A stretch of 9,646 nucleotides of DNA from an uncultured Actinomycetes bacterium (GCA_903901905.1 CAIUSQ010000167.1:1-9646), one strand, 5' to 3'; positions 1 through 7,890 are shown, counted from the stretch's first letter. Numbers and translations are program-made. The notes: a model not told the origin generated them from the sequence alone.

Positions 1-49
1 ACTAATTTTTACTAAGGCTTCCCCTATTCTTAAGTGAGTTGCGTGTTCT

Positions 50-61
50 TACTATGTAGGC
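50..61 (+). promoter_or_regulatory. Candidate leaderless promoter of the diguanylate cyclase gene
   Basis: A TACTAT hexamer at 50-55 fits the actinobacterial -10 pattern TANNNT. Six bases separate it from the ATG at 62, which would put the transcription start at or next to the A of the start codon. No purine-rich ribosome binding site lies at a usable distance: the only AGG (58-60) is one base from the ATG. A -35 element is weak at best (TTCTTA near 27-32). The call rests on spacing and on the same arrangement before three other genes in the window. Confidence 0.4.
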
Positions 62-1432
62 ATGCGCATAGTTCGATTACTCGGACCAGCATTGCTTGTA
101 CTTCACCTAATCTTGAGAGTTACGAACCAATCCATTTGGACGGAAGTTCTTCTTTATAACTTAGTTGGACTCTCTGCAATCATCTCAATTGCACTGTCAC
201 CAAAGCTCGAGTTTTCTGCCGCAAAATTTGCTATCGCTTTAGGAATTCTGGCTTGGCTTATTGGTTCAATGATTGCCAGTTTTGCACATTACAACTTTGC
301 TACAACTCTTCTAACTTCTTTTGGAGAGCTCATGTATCTTGTTTTTTACCCATTTATTGTTATTGGCTCAGTTCGAATAATTCGTGGTCAATCAACGTAC
401 AAGAAAAGTGAAATTCTAGATAGCGCGATCATTGGCTTTGGGATAACTACGTTTGGAGCTGCAGTTTTACTTCCTCAAGTTTTGCCATCACTTGATCAAC
501 CCTTCATGAAATTCTTTTACCCTCTCGCCTACCCTCTAGCAGATCTTTTGTTAGTAGCGATTGTTCTATCACTTTTTTGTATTCGAAACTTTTATTCTGC
601 TTCCCTTATTCTGGTTACCGGTATTACTTCATTTGTTCTTACAGATTTTCTTTATCTTTCAATCGATACATACGCCTACTATTCGATAGGCGGGTTAGTC
701 GATGATGGATGGTTGTTAGGACTCGTTCTGATCTCAGAGAGTTTTTGGCATTTAGATGTGAATGTAGAGCAAACAAATCCGACTGTAGCTGAATCAAGAA
801 ATCCGATCTTTATTACCCTTTCAGTTTTTTTGAGTGCAACACTTCTTGCACTCTTTGCGTTGCAGCCCAACTATCTTCCCCGCTATGTTGCATTACCGGC
901 AGTGATAACTCTTGTGCTGGCATTTTCCCGATTAGCAACTGCGATGAATCAATCGCGCCATATAGGCACAGAGAGATTGTTAGCTCGAACTGATGAGCTG
1001 ACGGGATTGCCAAATCGGAGGCGTTTAATCTCTGAGATTGAAGAGTTTGTAAACAAAGAGGGCTCTTTGCTCTTGCTAGATCTTGATGGCTTCAAACCAA
1101 TAAATGATATGTATGGTCATGAAATTGGAGACAAAGTTCTCAAACAAGTTGCACGCAGATTTGATCGTGCTTTACCACATGGCGCATTTCTCGCACGCCT
1201 TGGGGGAGATGAATTTGGAGTTCTAATTGAAGGTTTACATGAGAGTGCAATAGAAATTGCACTTGCACTTCGAGCAACACTTTCTTATCCAATACATATT
1301 GACAGCAAAGAGATTCACTTAGGTGTCAGTATTGGGGTAGCAAAAAATACTGGAGATCCAGATCTTTTACTTCGCGCGGATACTGCAATGTATAAAGCTA
1401 AGCGCGAGGGTCTAGGGGTTTGTCCGCTTTAA
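62..1432 (+). CDS. Membrane-anchored GGDEF diguanylate cyclase
   Basis: Predicted to make cyclic di-GMP from two GTP, with the catalytic domain in the cytoplasm. Residues 8-294 are very hydrophobic and form about nine or ten membrane segments. Within them, YPLAD (157-161), TDFLY (194-198) and VDDGWLLG (213-220) resemble the membrane sensor region I recall from actinobacterial GGDEF/EAL proteins; I cannot name its ligand. The GGDEF domain spans about 303-456: DELTGLPNRR (311-320), metal Asp in LLDLDGF (D340), GGDEF at 381-385, and the usual ending SIGVA and RADTAMYKAKREG. The active site is intact, so it should be catalytic. The allosteric RxxD inhibition site that precedes GGDEF in PleD is replaced by residues aligning as P-H-G-A, so feedback inhibition at that site is probably absent. 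No EAL domain follows. The tail overlaps the convergent photolyase gene by 35 bp. The start is supported by the leaderless -10 spacing. Confidence 0.9.
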   Translation: MRIVRLLGPALLVLHLILRVTNQSIWTEVLLYNLVGLSAIISIALSPKLEFSAAKFAIALGILAWLIGSMIASFAHYNFATTLLTSFGELMYLVFYPFIVIGSVRIIRGQSTYKKSEILDSAIIGFGITTFGAAVLLPQVLPSLDQPFMKFFYPLAYPLADLLLVAIVLSLFCIRNFYSASLILVTGITSFVLTDFLYLSIDTYAYYSIGGLVDDGWLLGLVLISESFWHLDVNVEQTNPTVAESRNPIFITLSVFLSATLLALFALQPNYLPRYVALPAVITLVLAFSRLATAMNQSRHIGTERLLARTDELTGLPNRRRLISEIEEFVNKEGSLLLLDLDGFKPINDMYGHEIGDKVLKQVARRFDRALPHGAFLARLGGDEFGVLIEGLHESAIEIALALRATLSYPIHIDSKEIHLGVSIGVAKNTGDPDLLLRADTAMYKAKREGLGVCPL

Positions 1433-2768
1433 TCTCTTGCAATCTAGCCAAAGACTCTAATCTTTCTACCGCATGATCAACTATACGTTCGCAGTATCCC
1501 TTGCTATAACCATCCAGAAAAAGCCAAGGTTCGTTTATTTGGTCAGAAGAGAGATGAGCTAGTTCTGGAACATACTTGCGAATGTAATCACCATTTGCAT
1601 CAAAGCGTTTGCCTTGTTCTATGGGATTGAAAATGCGGTAGTAAGGAGAAGCATCGGTTCCACATCCTGCAGTCCATTGCCAACCATGTGCATTAGATGC
1701 AACATCGTAATCAACAAGATGTTCGGCAAAAAAACGTTCGCCCAACTGCCACTCTAGATGTAAATCTTTGACCAAGAAAGATGCTACGACCATCCGTGTG
1801 CGATTATGCATCCATCCTTCAATCACTAATTGGCGCATGGCGGCATCGACAAATGGGTAGCCCGTTTTGCCTTCACACCAAGCTTTAAACTCTTTGCCTG
1901 GTTTGTCATAGCGCATCTGTGCAAATTTTGGTGCGTAGTAATCAGTATCGGTGTTTGGATTATTGAAAAGAACATCTGCATAGAACTCTCGCCATGCAAT
2001 CTCTTTTCGGAAAGTGTCATGGGCTTTGCTTTCTCCAAGATTTTGCAAGAGAGTGCGTGGATGAATTTCACCAAACTTTAAATAGGTACTCATTTTTGAT
2101 GTTCCATCAATTCCAGCTAAATTACGGGCCTCGTCGTAAGAATCTAATCCACTCTTTTCAAATGTTGCGAAGCGCTTTAACGCTGCCTTTTCTCCGGCTT
2201 CAATTACATGCGTTCCTAATTCTTCGGGAAAGTCAGGGAAAGCACGATACTTAGCGGTTGGTTCTACTAAATCAAATTTCTTTGGTGTTATTGCTGGTGC
2301 GCGCCAACCGTGTGCGCGCCAACCTTTATAGAACGGCGTATAGACCTTATAGGCAGTGCCATCACTTGATTTTAAAACTCTACCGGGTGCAACTGCATAA
2401 GGAGATCCAGTTCTAACCAGTGTAATTCCAGATGCTTCAACTTTTGCATCTCTTTGTGCACCGTATCTTTCATACTCGGCTGAAATATGAACTTCTTGCA
2501 CCTGATACTGAGCCATTAGTTCCTTTAAAATTTCAACTTGATCGCCCTCAATAATGTGCAATCTATTTCCAAGTGATTCATCCAGCCCACGCAGAGATTC
2601 ACCCATATATGCCAAGAGTTTGTCTCCTGCCTCAGAGATTTGTTGCTTGTCTAAAATAAATAGCGGGATAACTGTCTCGGCAGATTCAATTGCTGCTAGC
2701 AACGCAGGATGATCATTGACGCGAAGATCTCTGCGAAACCACATGATTGAACACTTCGCCTTGGGCAT
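1398..2768 (-). CDS. phrB: Class I deoxyribodipyrimidine (CPD) photolyase
   Basis: Repairs UV-induced cyclobutane pyrimidine dimers with blue light, using FADH- in the cytoplasm. The 456-residue length is normal. The N-terminal antenna-binding Rossmann domain starts with MWFRRDLRVNDHPAL (9-23). The C-terminal FAD domain carries the class I signatures KTGYPFVDAAMRQL (301-314), WMHNRTRM (319-326) and GWQWTAGCGTDASPYYRIFNP (362-382). By alignment to E. coli PhrB from memory, N359 matches the FAD-contacting N378, while W340 and W363 match W359 and W382 of the electron-transfer triad. The outer W306 position is Y287 here, which I believe is common in actinobacterial relatives. The antenna chromophore (folate or deazaflavin) cannot be told from sequence. 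A cryptochrome-like role is less likely given the intact repair signatures. The start at 2768 is chosen because starting at M9 would leave only one residue before the WFRR strand, and because a -10-like TTTAAT lies six bases upstream. Confidence 0.93.
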   Translation of the reverse strand: MPKAKCSIMWFRRDLRVNDHPALLAAIESAETVIPLFILDKQQISEAGDKLLAYMGESLRGLDESLGNRLHIIEGDQVEILKELMAQYQVQEVHISAEYERYGAQRDAKVEASGITLVRTGSPYAVAPGRVLKSSDGTAYKVYTPFYKGWRAHGWRAPAITPKKFDLVEPTAKYRAFPDFPEELGTHVIEAGEKAALKRFATFEKSGLDSYDEARNLAGIDGTSKMSTYLKFGEIHPRTLLQNLGESKAHDTFRKEIAWREFYADVLFNNPNTDTDYYAPKFAQMRYDKPGKEFKAWCEGKTGYPFVDAAMRQLVIEGWMHNRTRMVVASFLVKDLHLEWQLGERFFAEHLVDYDVASNAHGWQWTAGCGTDASPYYRIFNPIEQGKRFDANGDYIRKYVPELAHLSSDQINEPWLFLDGYSKGYCERIVDHAVERLESLARLQEIKADKPLDPRA

Positions 2769-2774
2769 GGGATG

Positions 2775-2780
2775 ATTAAA
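2775..2780 (-). promoter_or_regulatory. Candidate -10 of the photolyase gene (leaderless)
   Basis: On the minus strand this reads TTTAAT, five of six matches to TATAAT. Six bases (CATCCC) separate it from the ATG at 2768. A possible -35, TTCGCA, lies 16 bases further upstream. There is no Shine-Dalgarno sequence in the remaining six bases, so a leaderless mRNA is the simplest reading. Confidence 0.45.
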
Positions 2781-2791
2781 TCACAGAGATC

Positions 2792-2818
2792 CATAATGCG
2801 AAGAAGTTGAAAATGAGG
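2792..2818 (+). promoter_or_regulatory. Candidate -10 and ribosome binding site of the pdxH operon
   Basis: CATAAT at 2792-2797 matches TATAAT at five of six positions and would start a transcript near 2804. GAGG at 2815-2818 is a possible Shine-Dalgarno site, 12 bases before the ATG at 2831, which is somewhat far. The 62-bp gap holds this signal and the divergent photolyase promoter back to back. I see no convincing -35. Confidence 0.3.
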
Positions 2819-2830
2819 TTCGATTAGCCC

Positions 2831-3496
2831 ATGGAAAATGATGGTTTCACTCGGGATCAGATTCGAGCGATGCGCCGTTCCTATAGCGACGTAGGTATGG
2901 AGAGCTTACCTGGCGACCCATTCGAAGCATTTTCAATTTGGTTGAAACAAGCTTATGAAAACTCTGTGATCGTTGAAGCAAATGCAATGGTGCTTTCAAC
3001 TATGTACCCTGATAATCAAATAAGTACAAGAACTGTTTTGCTCAAAGATGTTTCAGAAGGAGGCTTCACTTTCTTCTCAAACTATGAGTCTCGCAAAGCA
3101 CATGCCATGAATGTTAATGAAAATGTATCTCTTCTATTTCCTTGGTATGCAATGGAACGACAAGTTTCAGTGAGTGGAATTGTTGAAAAAACTTCTGCAT
3201 CAGAATCAGATGACTACTTTGCGGTGAGACCATGGGGTTCACAAATTGGTGCATGGGCCAGTCATCAATCAGCACCATTGTCATCACGGGCGGAATTAGA
3301 ACAACGCTATGAAGGCGCAGCAACTAAATGGCCGGAAGGTTCAATTGTTCCGCGCCCTGAATATTGGGGTGGCTATCGTGTTGTTCCACTCAATATTGAA
3401 TTTTGGCAAGGACGATACTCAAGACTTCATGATCGCTTGCGCTATGAACGAACCAGTACCAACTCCGATTGGGAACTAACGAGGTACTACCCGTAG
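2831..3496 (+). CDS. pdxH: Pyridoxamine/pyridoxine 5'-phosphate oxidase
   Basis: FMN-dependent oxidase that converts pyridoxamine or pyridoxine 5'-phosphate to pyridoxal 5'-phosphate (PLP) with O2, in the cytoplasm; in Actinobacteria this is mainly salvage and recycling of vitamin B6. At 221 residues it is the usual length. FMN and PLP contacts are recognisable: RTVLLKD (67-73, with K72), FFSNYESRKA (81-90), RQVSVSG (110-116), RPWGSQIGAWAS (133-144), and the C-terminal hallmark FWQGRYSRLHDR (191-202, with W192, R198 and H200) followed by W..TRYYP at the very end. It is the first gene of a plus-strand operon and lies nine bases upstream of serC. SerC needs PLP, so the pairing makes biochemical sense. 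An F420-dependent flavin-fold relative is unlikely because the RLHDR ending is specific to PdxH. Confidence 0.95.
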   Translation: MENDGFTRDQIRAMRRSYSDVGMESLPGDPFEAFSIWLKQAYENSVIVEANAMVLSTMYPDNQISTRTVLLKDVSEGGFTFFSNYESRKAHAMNVNENVSLLFPWYAMERQVSVSGIVEKTSASESDDYFAVRPWGSQIGAWASHQSAPLSSRAELEQRYEGAATKWPEGSIVPRPEYWGGYRVVPLNIEFWQGRYSRLHDRLRYERTSTNSDWELTRYYP

Positions 3497-3502
3497 TCTT
3501 AG

Positions 3503-4617
<1,115 letters not shown>

Positions 4618-4618
<1 letters not shown>

Positions 4619-5775
4619 TGCCGAAGAGTTTTCAGCGGGATAGATTTTTCTGGATTGTTGCGGTCCAAACTGCAGTTGTAAACTTTTACTTGGGTGGATT
4701 TGGCCCTGCGCAATCATTACTGCGTGCAGATCAAGGTACTTCGCTGACAATCGCTGGTTTACACGGCACTGCAATGGGAATTGCCTCAATCTGTGCCGGA
4801 TGGGCTAATCCGCACATTGCTCACAAATTTGGACGTGAAAGGGCAAGCTGGATTGGGTTAACAATCTTTAGTTTTGGGCTCTTAATCTTCGTTCTCTCAC
4901 CACCTGTTTATATAACCTTGCCTGCAACTTTATTAACTGGCTTTGGTACTTCATTAACCATCAATACAATGCTTACAAAAATGTCACATCACTATGGAAA
5001 GTCTGCAGAAGTGGCCATTCCTCAAGCAAATGGAATTGCATCTGTTGGTTTTGTTATCGGAACAGCGTTGATTGGCACAATTGCAATTGTTTATCCAAAT
5101 CTTTGGCGTTTAGGCTTGCTATTGGCTCTTCCCGTTGCACTCATACTTTTTATTGTTGGACGAGATAAAGATTTAAAGGAACACATTCCGCATGAAGATG
5201 GCCCACAGGGTGGAAAACTCTCGCCAATATTTTGGATTTCTTGGGTTGCTTTTATTGCATGTATATCAGCAGAATTTGCAACCTCTTTTTGGGCTGCAGC
5301 TCTTTTAAAAGAACGTGTCGGCTCAAGTGCAGCAGTCTCGACAGTTGCAATCGTTGCCTTAGGTACCGGAATGGGAGTTGGACGTTGGTATGGAGGGTTG
5401 GTTCTAAAGCACCTGTCATTAGACAATCAACTGCTATCAATAATTGCCATTCAATTCTTCGGATTCTTAGGTTTCTGGCTCTCACATAACATGGTGCTCT
5501 CATTAATTTGTTTGTTCGTTGTTGGACTTGGTGTTTCAATGCAGTTTGCACTCTCTTCAATTCGACTGATTGGCTTGAGTCAAGGACGACCCGATTTAGC
5601 AATCGGAAGGGCCTCACTTGCAGCTGGAATTGCGATAGCTGGGGCACCCTTCTTATTAGGATTATTAGGGGATATATACGGCATCTCTCGAGCTTACGTA
5701 ATGGTTTTTGTATTGATTATTGTTGCCTTTGCCATAATTAAACTAGTACCATCACACGTTAAGGAATCAGTATGA
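4618..5775 (+). CDS. Major facilitator superfamily permease, substrate unknown
   Basis: A 385-residue integral membrane transporter with about twelve hydrophobic segments (roughly 11-30, 45-65, 78-95, 98-120, 135-158, 162-180, 205-228, 238-260, 270-290, 293-313, 325-350 and 358-378) and a hydrophilic central loop at about 181-203 between the two six-helix halves. The loop after helix 2 carries a degenerate MFS motif A (GWANPHIAHKFGRERAS, 61-77): the GRER end is kept, but the usual acidic residue is absent. I do not recognise a substrate class. The start codon shares a base with the serC stop and the stop overlaps a 26-codon gene, so it sits inside the pdxH-serC transcription unit. That hints at amino-acid or B6-related transport, but this is inference from position only. 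It is not closely similar to the second MFS protein in the window. Confidence 0.85.
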
Positions 5776-5852
5776 ATTATAAAACAAGGCGTATTGTGAC
5801 TGTTGTTGCTCTCTTTGGTTTACTGGTATTAATTGCGATTAACGCTCTTTAA
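5772..5852 (+). CDS. 26-residue single-span membrane peptide, unknown function
   Basis: A short ORF whose ATG overlaps the permease stop in the four-base arrangement ATGA, typical of translationally coupled genes. The product has a basic N-terminus (MNYKTRR) followed by one hydrophobic segment of about 18 residues (roughly 8-25, rich in V, L, I, A and G) and almost nothing after it. The positive-inside rule predicts a cytoplasmic N-terminus. The last 24 bp overlap the tail of the convergent MFS gene on the other strand. I recognise no family. Its position and form recall small subunits that bind transporters, as AcrZ does with AcrB, but a function here is a guess. It could instead be a chance ORF; the exact ATGA junction and the membrane-peptide composition argue that it is real. 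Confidence 0.5.
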   Translation: MNYKTRRIVTVVALFGLLVLIAINAL

Positions 5853-7097
5853 AACAGCAGCGACAGAAATATCTGCTGGTGGAGTAACCCTGTTTTTATA
5901 GATAAACCAAACTAAAATCGATGCAACTAATGAAATAGTCCCGCAGATTGTGATAGTTGGACGTATGCCAATTAGCTCAGTTGTTACGCCAATTAGCGGT
6001 GCTCCAAATGGTGTACCTCCCATGAAAACAAGTAGATACAAGCCCATCACGCGTCCACGAATCGCAGTGTCAGAACTTGTCTGAACTAATGAGTTTGCCG
6101 ATACTAAAGTAGTCAGAGCACTCAATCCACATATAGGTAGCCAGATCATATAAACAGTAAATGTTGGAAGGACGGAAAGAATGATTATCGATGTTGAAAA
6201 GACGATTCCACCTTTGATGACAAACTTTGTGCTTCTGAATCTTTCTAATCGAGCAGATCCAATTGCTCCAGTAAGTGATCCAATTGCAACAAAAGTTCCC
6301 ATGAGTCCAAAACTTGCAGGTCCTAACCCAAACTCTTTTGTTGCCATTAGTGCATTAAAGATCTGGAAGTTAAGTCCAAAAGTTGAAACAAATAAAACAA
6401 TGAGTAAAACCACATAGATATCTGGCCGAGACTTTACATATTTAATGCCTTCCCGAATATTTCCATCTGATTTCTCTTGATCTTGGCGAAAAAATGTTTT
6501 TTCATTGAGTTTAATTAAAGCTGCAATAACAAAAAGGTATGAAAGAGCATTTATGAGAAATGATGGTCCTGTTCCAAATGCTGCGATTAGCCCACCTGAT
6601 ACCGCTGGCCCAATTAAACGTCCAGCATTGAAATTTGCTGAGTTTAGTGAGACAGCATTTGCAAGATCATCTGGGCCAACAATTTCAGATGTAAAGGACT
6701 GTCGAACAGGACCGTCAATTGCATTTGAGAGTCCAAGCACACCGGCCAATACAAAGACTTGCCAAAGGAGTACAGATTCAGTGACTACCAAGACACCCAA
6801 TACAAGAGAGGATGCCCCGCCTAGTACGTTGGTAAGAATCAATGCCTTTCGCTTATTGAATCGATCTGCAAACTTTCCGCCATGAAGTGAGAAAAGAAGT
6901 ATAGGTAAAAATTGAACAGCAGAAACTAATCCAAGATAGGTTCCGCTGTTGTTTGTAAGCTCTAGAACAAGCCAATCTTGTGCCACACGTTGTGCCCAGG
7001 TTCCAATATTTGAAACAGCATTTGCGGGAAAGAGAATTCTGTAATTGCGGTGGCGAAATGATCGTATATTGCCATCTACTTTAACCTTAAAACGCAT
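5829..7097 (-). CDS. MFS exporter of the EntS/MFS_3 family
   Basis: A 422-residue proton-driven transporter, most likely an efflux pump. The N-terminus FRHRNYRILFPANAVSNIG (14-32) followed by TWAQRVAQDWLVLELT (33-48) is characteristic of the MFS_3 family, which includes the enterobactin exporter EntS and mycobacterial Tap-like drug pumps. Motif A is well formed (GGKFADRFNKRK, 73-84). Other family marks are DGPVRQSFTSE (128-138), NFNAGRLIGPA (155-165), and IRGRVMGLY (346-354) in the C-terminal half. A cytoplasmic loop at about 198-225 separates the two halves. The substrate cannot be read from sequence, and no siderophore genes are nearby. The start at 7097 has a good Shine-Dalgarno site (GGAAG) seven bases upstream, so its transcript must begin inside the divergent DUF2530 gene. 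The 3' end overlaps the small membrane peptide gene by 24 bp. Confidence 0.88.
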   Translation of the reverse strand: MRFKVKVDGNIRSFRHRNYRILFPANAVSNIGTWAQRVAQDWLVLELTNNSGTYLGLVSAVQFLPILLFSLHGGKFADRFNKRKALILTNVLGGASSLVLGVLVVTESVLLWQVFVLAGVLGLSNAIDGPVRQSFTSEIVGPDDLANAVSLNSANFNAGRLIGPAVSGGLIAAFGTGPSFLINALSYLFVIAALIKLNEKTFFRQDQEKSDGNIREGIKYVKSRPDIYVVLLIVLFVSTFGLNFQIFNALMATKEFGLGPASFGLMGTFVAIGSLTGAIGSARLERFRSTKFVIKGGIVFSTSIIILSVLPTFTVYMIWLPICGLSALTTLVSANSLVQTSSDTAIRGRVMGLYLLVFMGGTPFGAPLIGVTTELIGIRPTITICGTISLVASILVWFIYKNRVTPPADISVAAVLKSVNRN

Positions 7098-7103
7098 TAC
7101 TCT
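7098..7103 (+). promoter_or_regulatory. Candidate -10 of the DUF2530 gene (leaderless)
   Basis: TACTCT fits TANNNT and ends six bases before the ATG at 7110, the same spacing as at three other starts in the window. No ribosome binding site is visible. Any -35 would lie inside the first codons of the divergent MFS gene. Confidence 0.35.
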
Positions 7104-7104
7104 A

Positions 7105-7109
7105 CTTCC
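7105..7109 (-). promoter_or_regulatory. Ribosome binding site of the MFS exporter
   Basis: The minus strand reads GGAAG, then seven bases, then the ATG at 7097. It is the clearest Shine-Dalgarno site in the window and fixes that start. The same bases are the spacer just before the DUF2530 ATG on the other strand. Confidence 0.5.
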
Positions 7110-7298
7110 ATGACTACTCGCCTACGCAATGTTGTAACCCTAGTCGCTATTGGAACTTCATGCTGGATAGCTGCTGGTGTCATCTCAATTGCAGTAGGTG
7201 CTAATTCCAAAATAATTTGGACCTGTGTTTCAGGCACGGCTCTTGGACTTTTCGGAATTCGTTACACAATTCGTCGCAATCGACGATCTGGCATTTAA
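7110..7298 (+). CDS. DUF2530 small membrane protein
   Basis: A 62-residue protein with two predicted membrane helices (about 9-30 and 36-52), a short turn between them and a strongly basic cytoplasmic tail (RYTIRRNRR, 51-59). The second helix starts with IWTCVSGTALGLFG (36-49), which matches the W-T-C...G..LG..G pattern I recall for DUF2530, an actinobacterial family of unknown function with a member at Rv0879c in M. tuberculosis. The neighbourhood (MFS gene, DUF3027, cspB) also fits that region as I remember it. The gene is divergent from the MFS exporter, with 12 bp between the two ATGs. It has no Shine-Dalgarno site and a -10-like hexamer six bases upstream, so it is probably leaderless. 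The family name is from memory of the pattern, not a search. Confidence 0.68.
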   Translation: MTTRLRNVVTLVAIGTSCWIAAGVISIAVGANSKIIWTCVSGTALGLFGIRYTIRRNRRSGI

Positions 7299-7311
7299 TA
7301 CAAACTTAATA

Positions 7312-7346
7312 CGCTGATTTTTTAATGCACTGATTTGAAACCAGCG
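7312..7346. other. Imperfect inverted repeat between DUF2530 and cspB-like gene
   Basis: CGCTGATTTT at the left pairs with GAAACCAGCG at the right through the five-base CGCTG/CAGCG stem, then one mismatch and three A-T pairs, around a loop of about 15 bases. It lies between two convergent genes in the 64-bp gap, where a terminator for DUF2530 would be expected, but there is no T-run after it. Weak support. Confidence 0.25.
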
Positions 7347-7353
7347 AAATAAT

Positions 7354-7369
7354 TGCTTGCGCTCAAGCA
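7354..7369 (-). terminator. Possible terminator hairpin at the 3' end of the cspB-like gene
   Basis: TGCTTG (7354-7359) and CAAGCA (7364-7369) form a perfect six-base stem with a CGCT loop. It overlaps the stop codon of the cold-shock gene. On the minus strand it is followed by ATTATTTCG, a short T-rich stretch. The stem is small for a terminator, so this is tentative. Confidence 0.3.
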
Positions 7370-7746
7370 CCTAGCTGTGATGCGATTCCGCGCAATACTC
7401 GACCAAGTCGATCGGTTTCTTGTGGATTTGGATGGCGACCACTACGTAAACCGTTTCCAACTCGATCTAACATTTTGATCGTATCTTCAATCATCGCAGC
7501 AAGGTCATCACTGTTTGCACGGGAGTTTTCGACAAGAGACGGAGGTGCATCAATTATGTGTACTGACATTGCCTGTGGGCCTTTGCGACTATCTGCAATT
7601 GAAAACTCTAGTTTGGTTCCAGGCTTAACTGTTGCAACGCCTTCAGGAAGTGATGTTGCAGCTAGGTAAACATCTTCGCCTTCATCATTTGCAATAAAAC
7701 CAAAACCCTTTTCAAGTGAGAACCATTTGACATGTCCTGTAGGCAT
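7363..7746 (-). CDS. cspB: Cold-shock domain protein with actinobacterial C-terminal extension (CspB-like)
   Basis: Predicted single-stranded RNA/DNA-binding protein acting as an RNA chaperone in the cytoplasm. Residues 1-66 form a cold-shock domain: GHVKWFSLEKGFGFI (4-18) contains RNP1 (KGFGFI), and DVYLAATSL (25-33) is the RNP2 strand. Canonical CspA has VFVHF at RNP2. Here the H and F positions are A29 and A30, so two stacking aromatics are missing, while W8, F15, F17 and Y27 remain. Residues 78-125 are a predicted helical extension (DDLAAMIEDTIKML...RLGRVLRGIASQL) instead of the usual 67-residue end. The total of 127 residues and the GPQAMSVHI..PPSL junction match the CspB type I recall from M. 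tuberculosis (Rv0871). A weak purine-rich site (AAAGAGAG on the minus strand, 7753-7760) lies six bases before the ATG. Confidence 0.9.
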   Translation of the reverse strand: MPTGHVKWFSLEKGFGFIANDEGEDVYLAATSLPEGVATVKPGTKLEFSIADSRKGPQAMSVHIIDAPPSLVENSRANSDDLAAMIEDTIKMLDRVGNGLRSGRHPNPQETDRLGRVLRGIASQLGA

Positions 7747-7852
7747 TGTGAGCTCTCTTTCTTTACTAGTTTGCTAATTCTGTCCTGATGTTGCTGAGCG
7801 CTAGTTCTACCTAACACTTGCTTTTTTGTTCCTGTTTATCTCGTTCGTAACT

Positions 7853-7874
7853 TATGAATATCTTGTGAATATTT
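7853..7874. repeat. Two tandem 11-bp repeats containing TGAATAT
   Basis: TTATGAATATC (7853-7863) is followed directly by TTGTGAATATT (7864-7874), identical at nine of eleven positions. The TGAATAT cores start exactly 11 bp apart, one helical turn. A third, partial TGAAT occurs at 7883-7887. The spacing would suit a protein binding one DNA face, but in AT-rich DNA this could be chance. Confidence 0.4.
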
Positions 7875-7890
7875 CATTCGTTTGAATCGG

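Noticed and set aside
21..46. Direct or inverted repeats upstream of the GGDEF gene
   Set aside because: Only short AT-rich coincidences were found (two ACTAA copies at 1-15), with nothing beyond chance.
62..2768. The GGDEF protein and the photolyase both have exactly 456 residues, suggesting a duplicated or mirrored unit
   Set aside because: The proteins are unrelated and on opposite strands with no inverted repeat, so the equal length is coincidence.
5252..5647. 131-codon open frame on the minus strand, inside the first MFS permease
   Set aside because: It is antisense to a gene with clear membrane-protein coding structure, its translation is low-complexity in Q, L and R, and it has no recognisable domain.
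6505..6885. 126-codon plus-strand open frame inside the MFS exporter
   Set aside because: It is the mirror of a well-supported MFS_3 coding sequence. The S/T/P/A-rich product is what antisense reading of hydrophobic codons gives.
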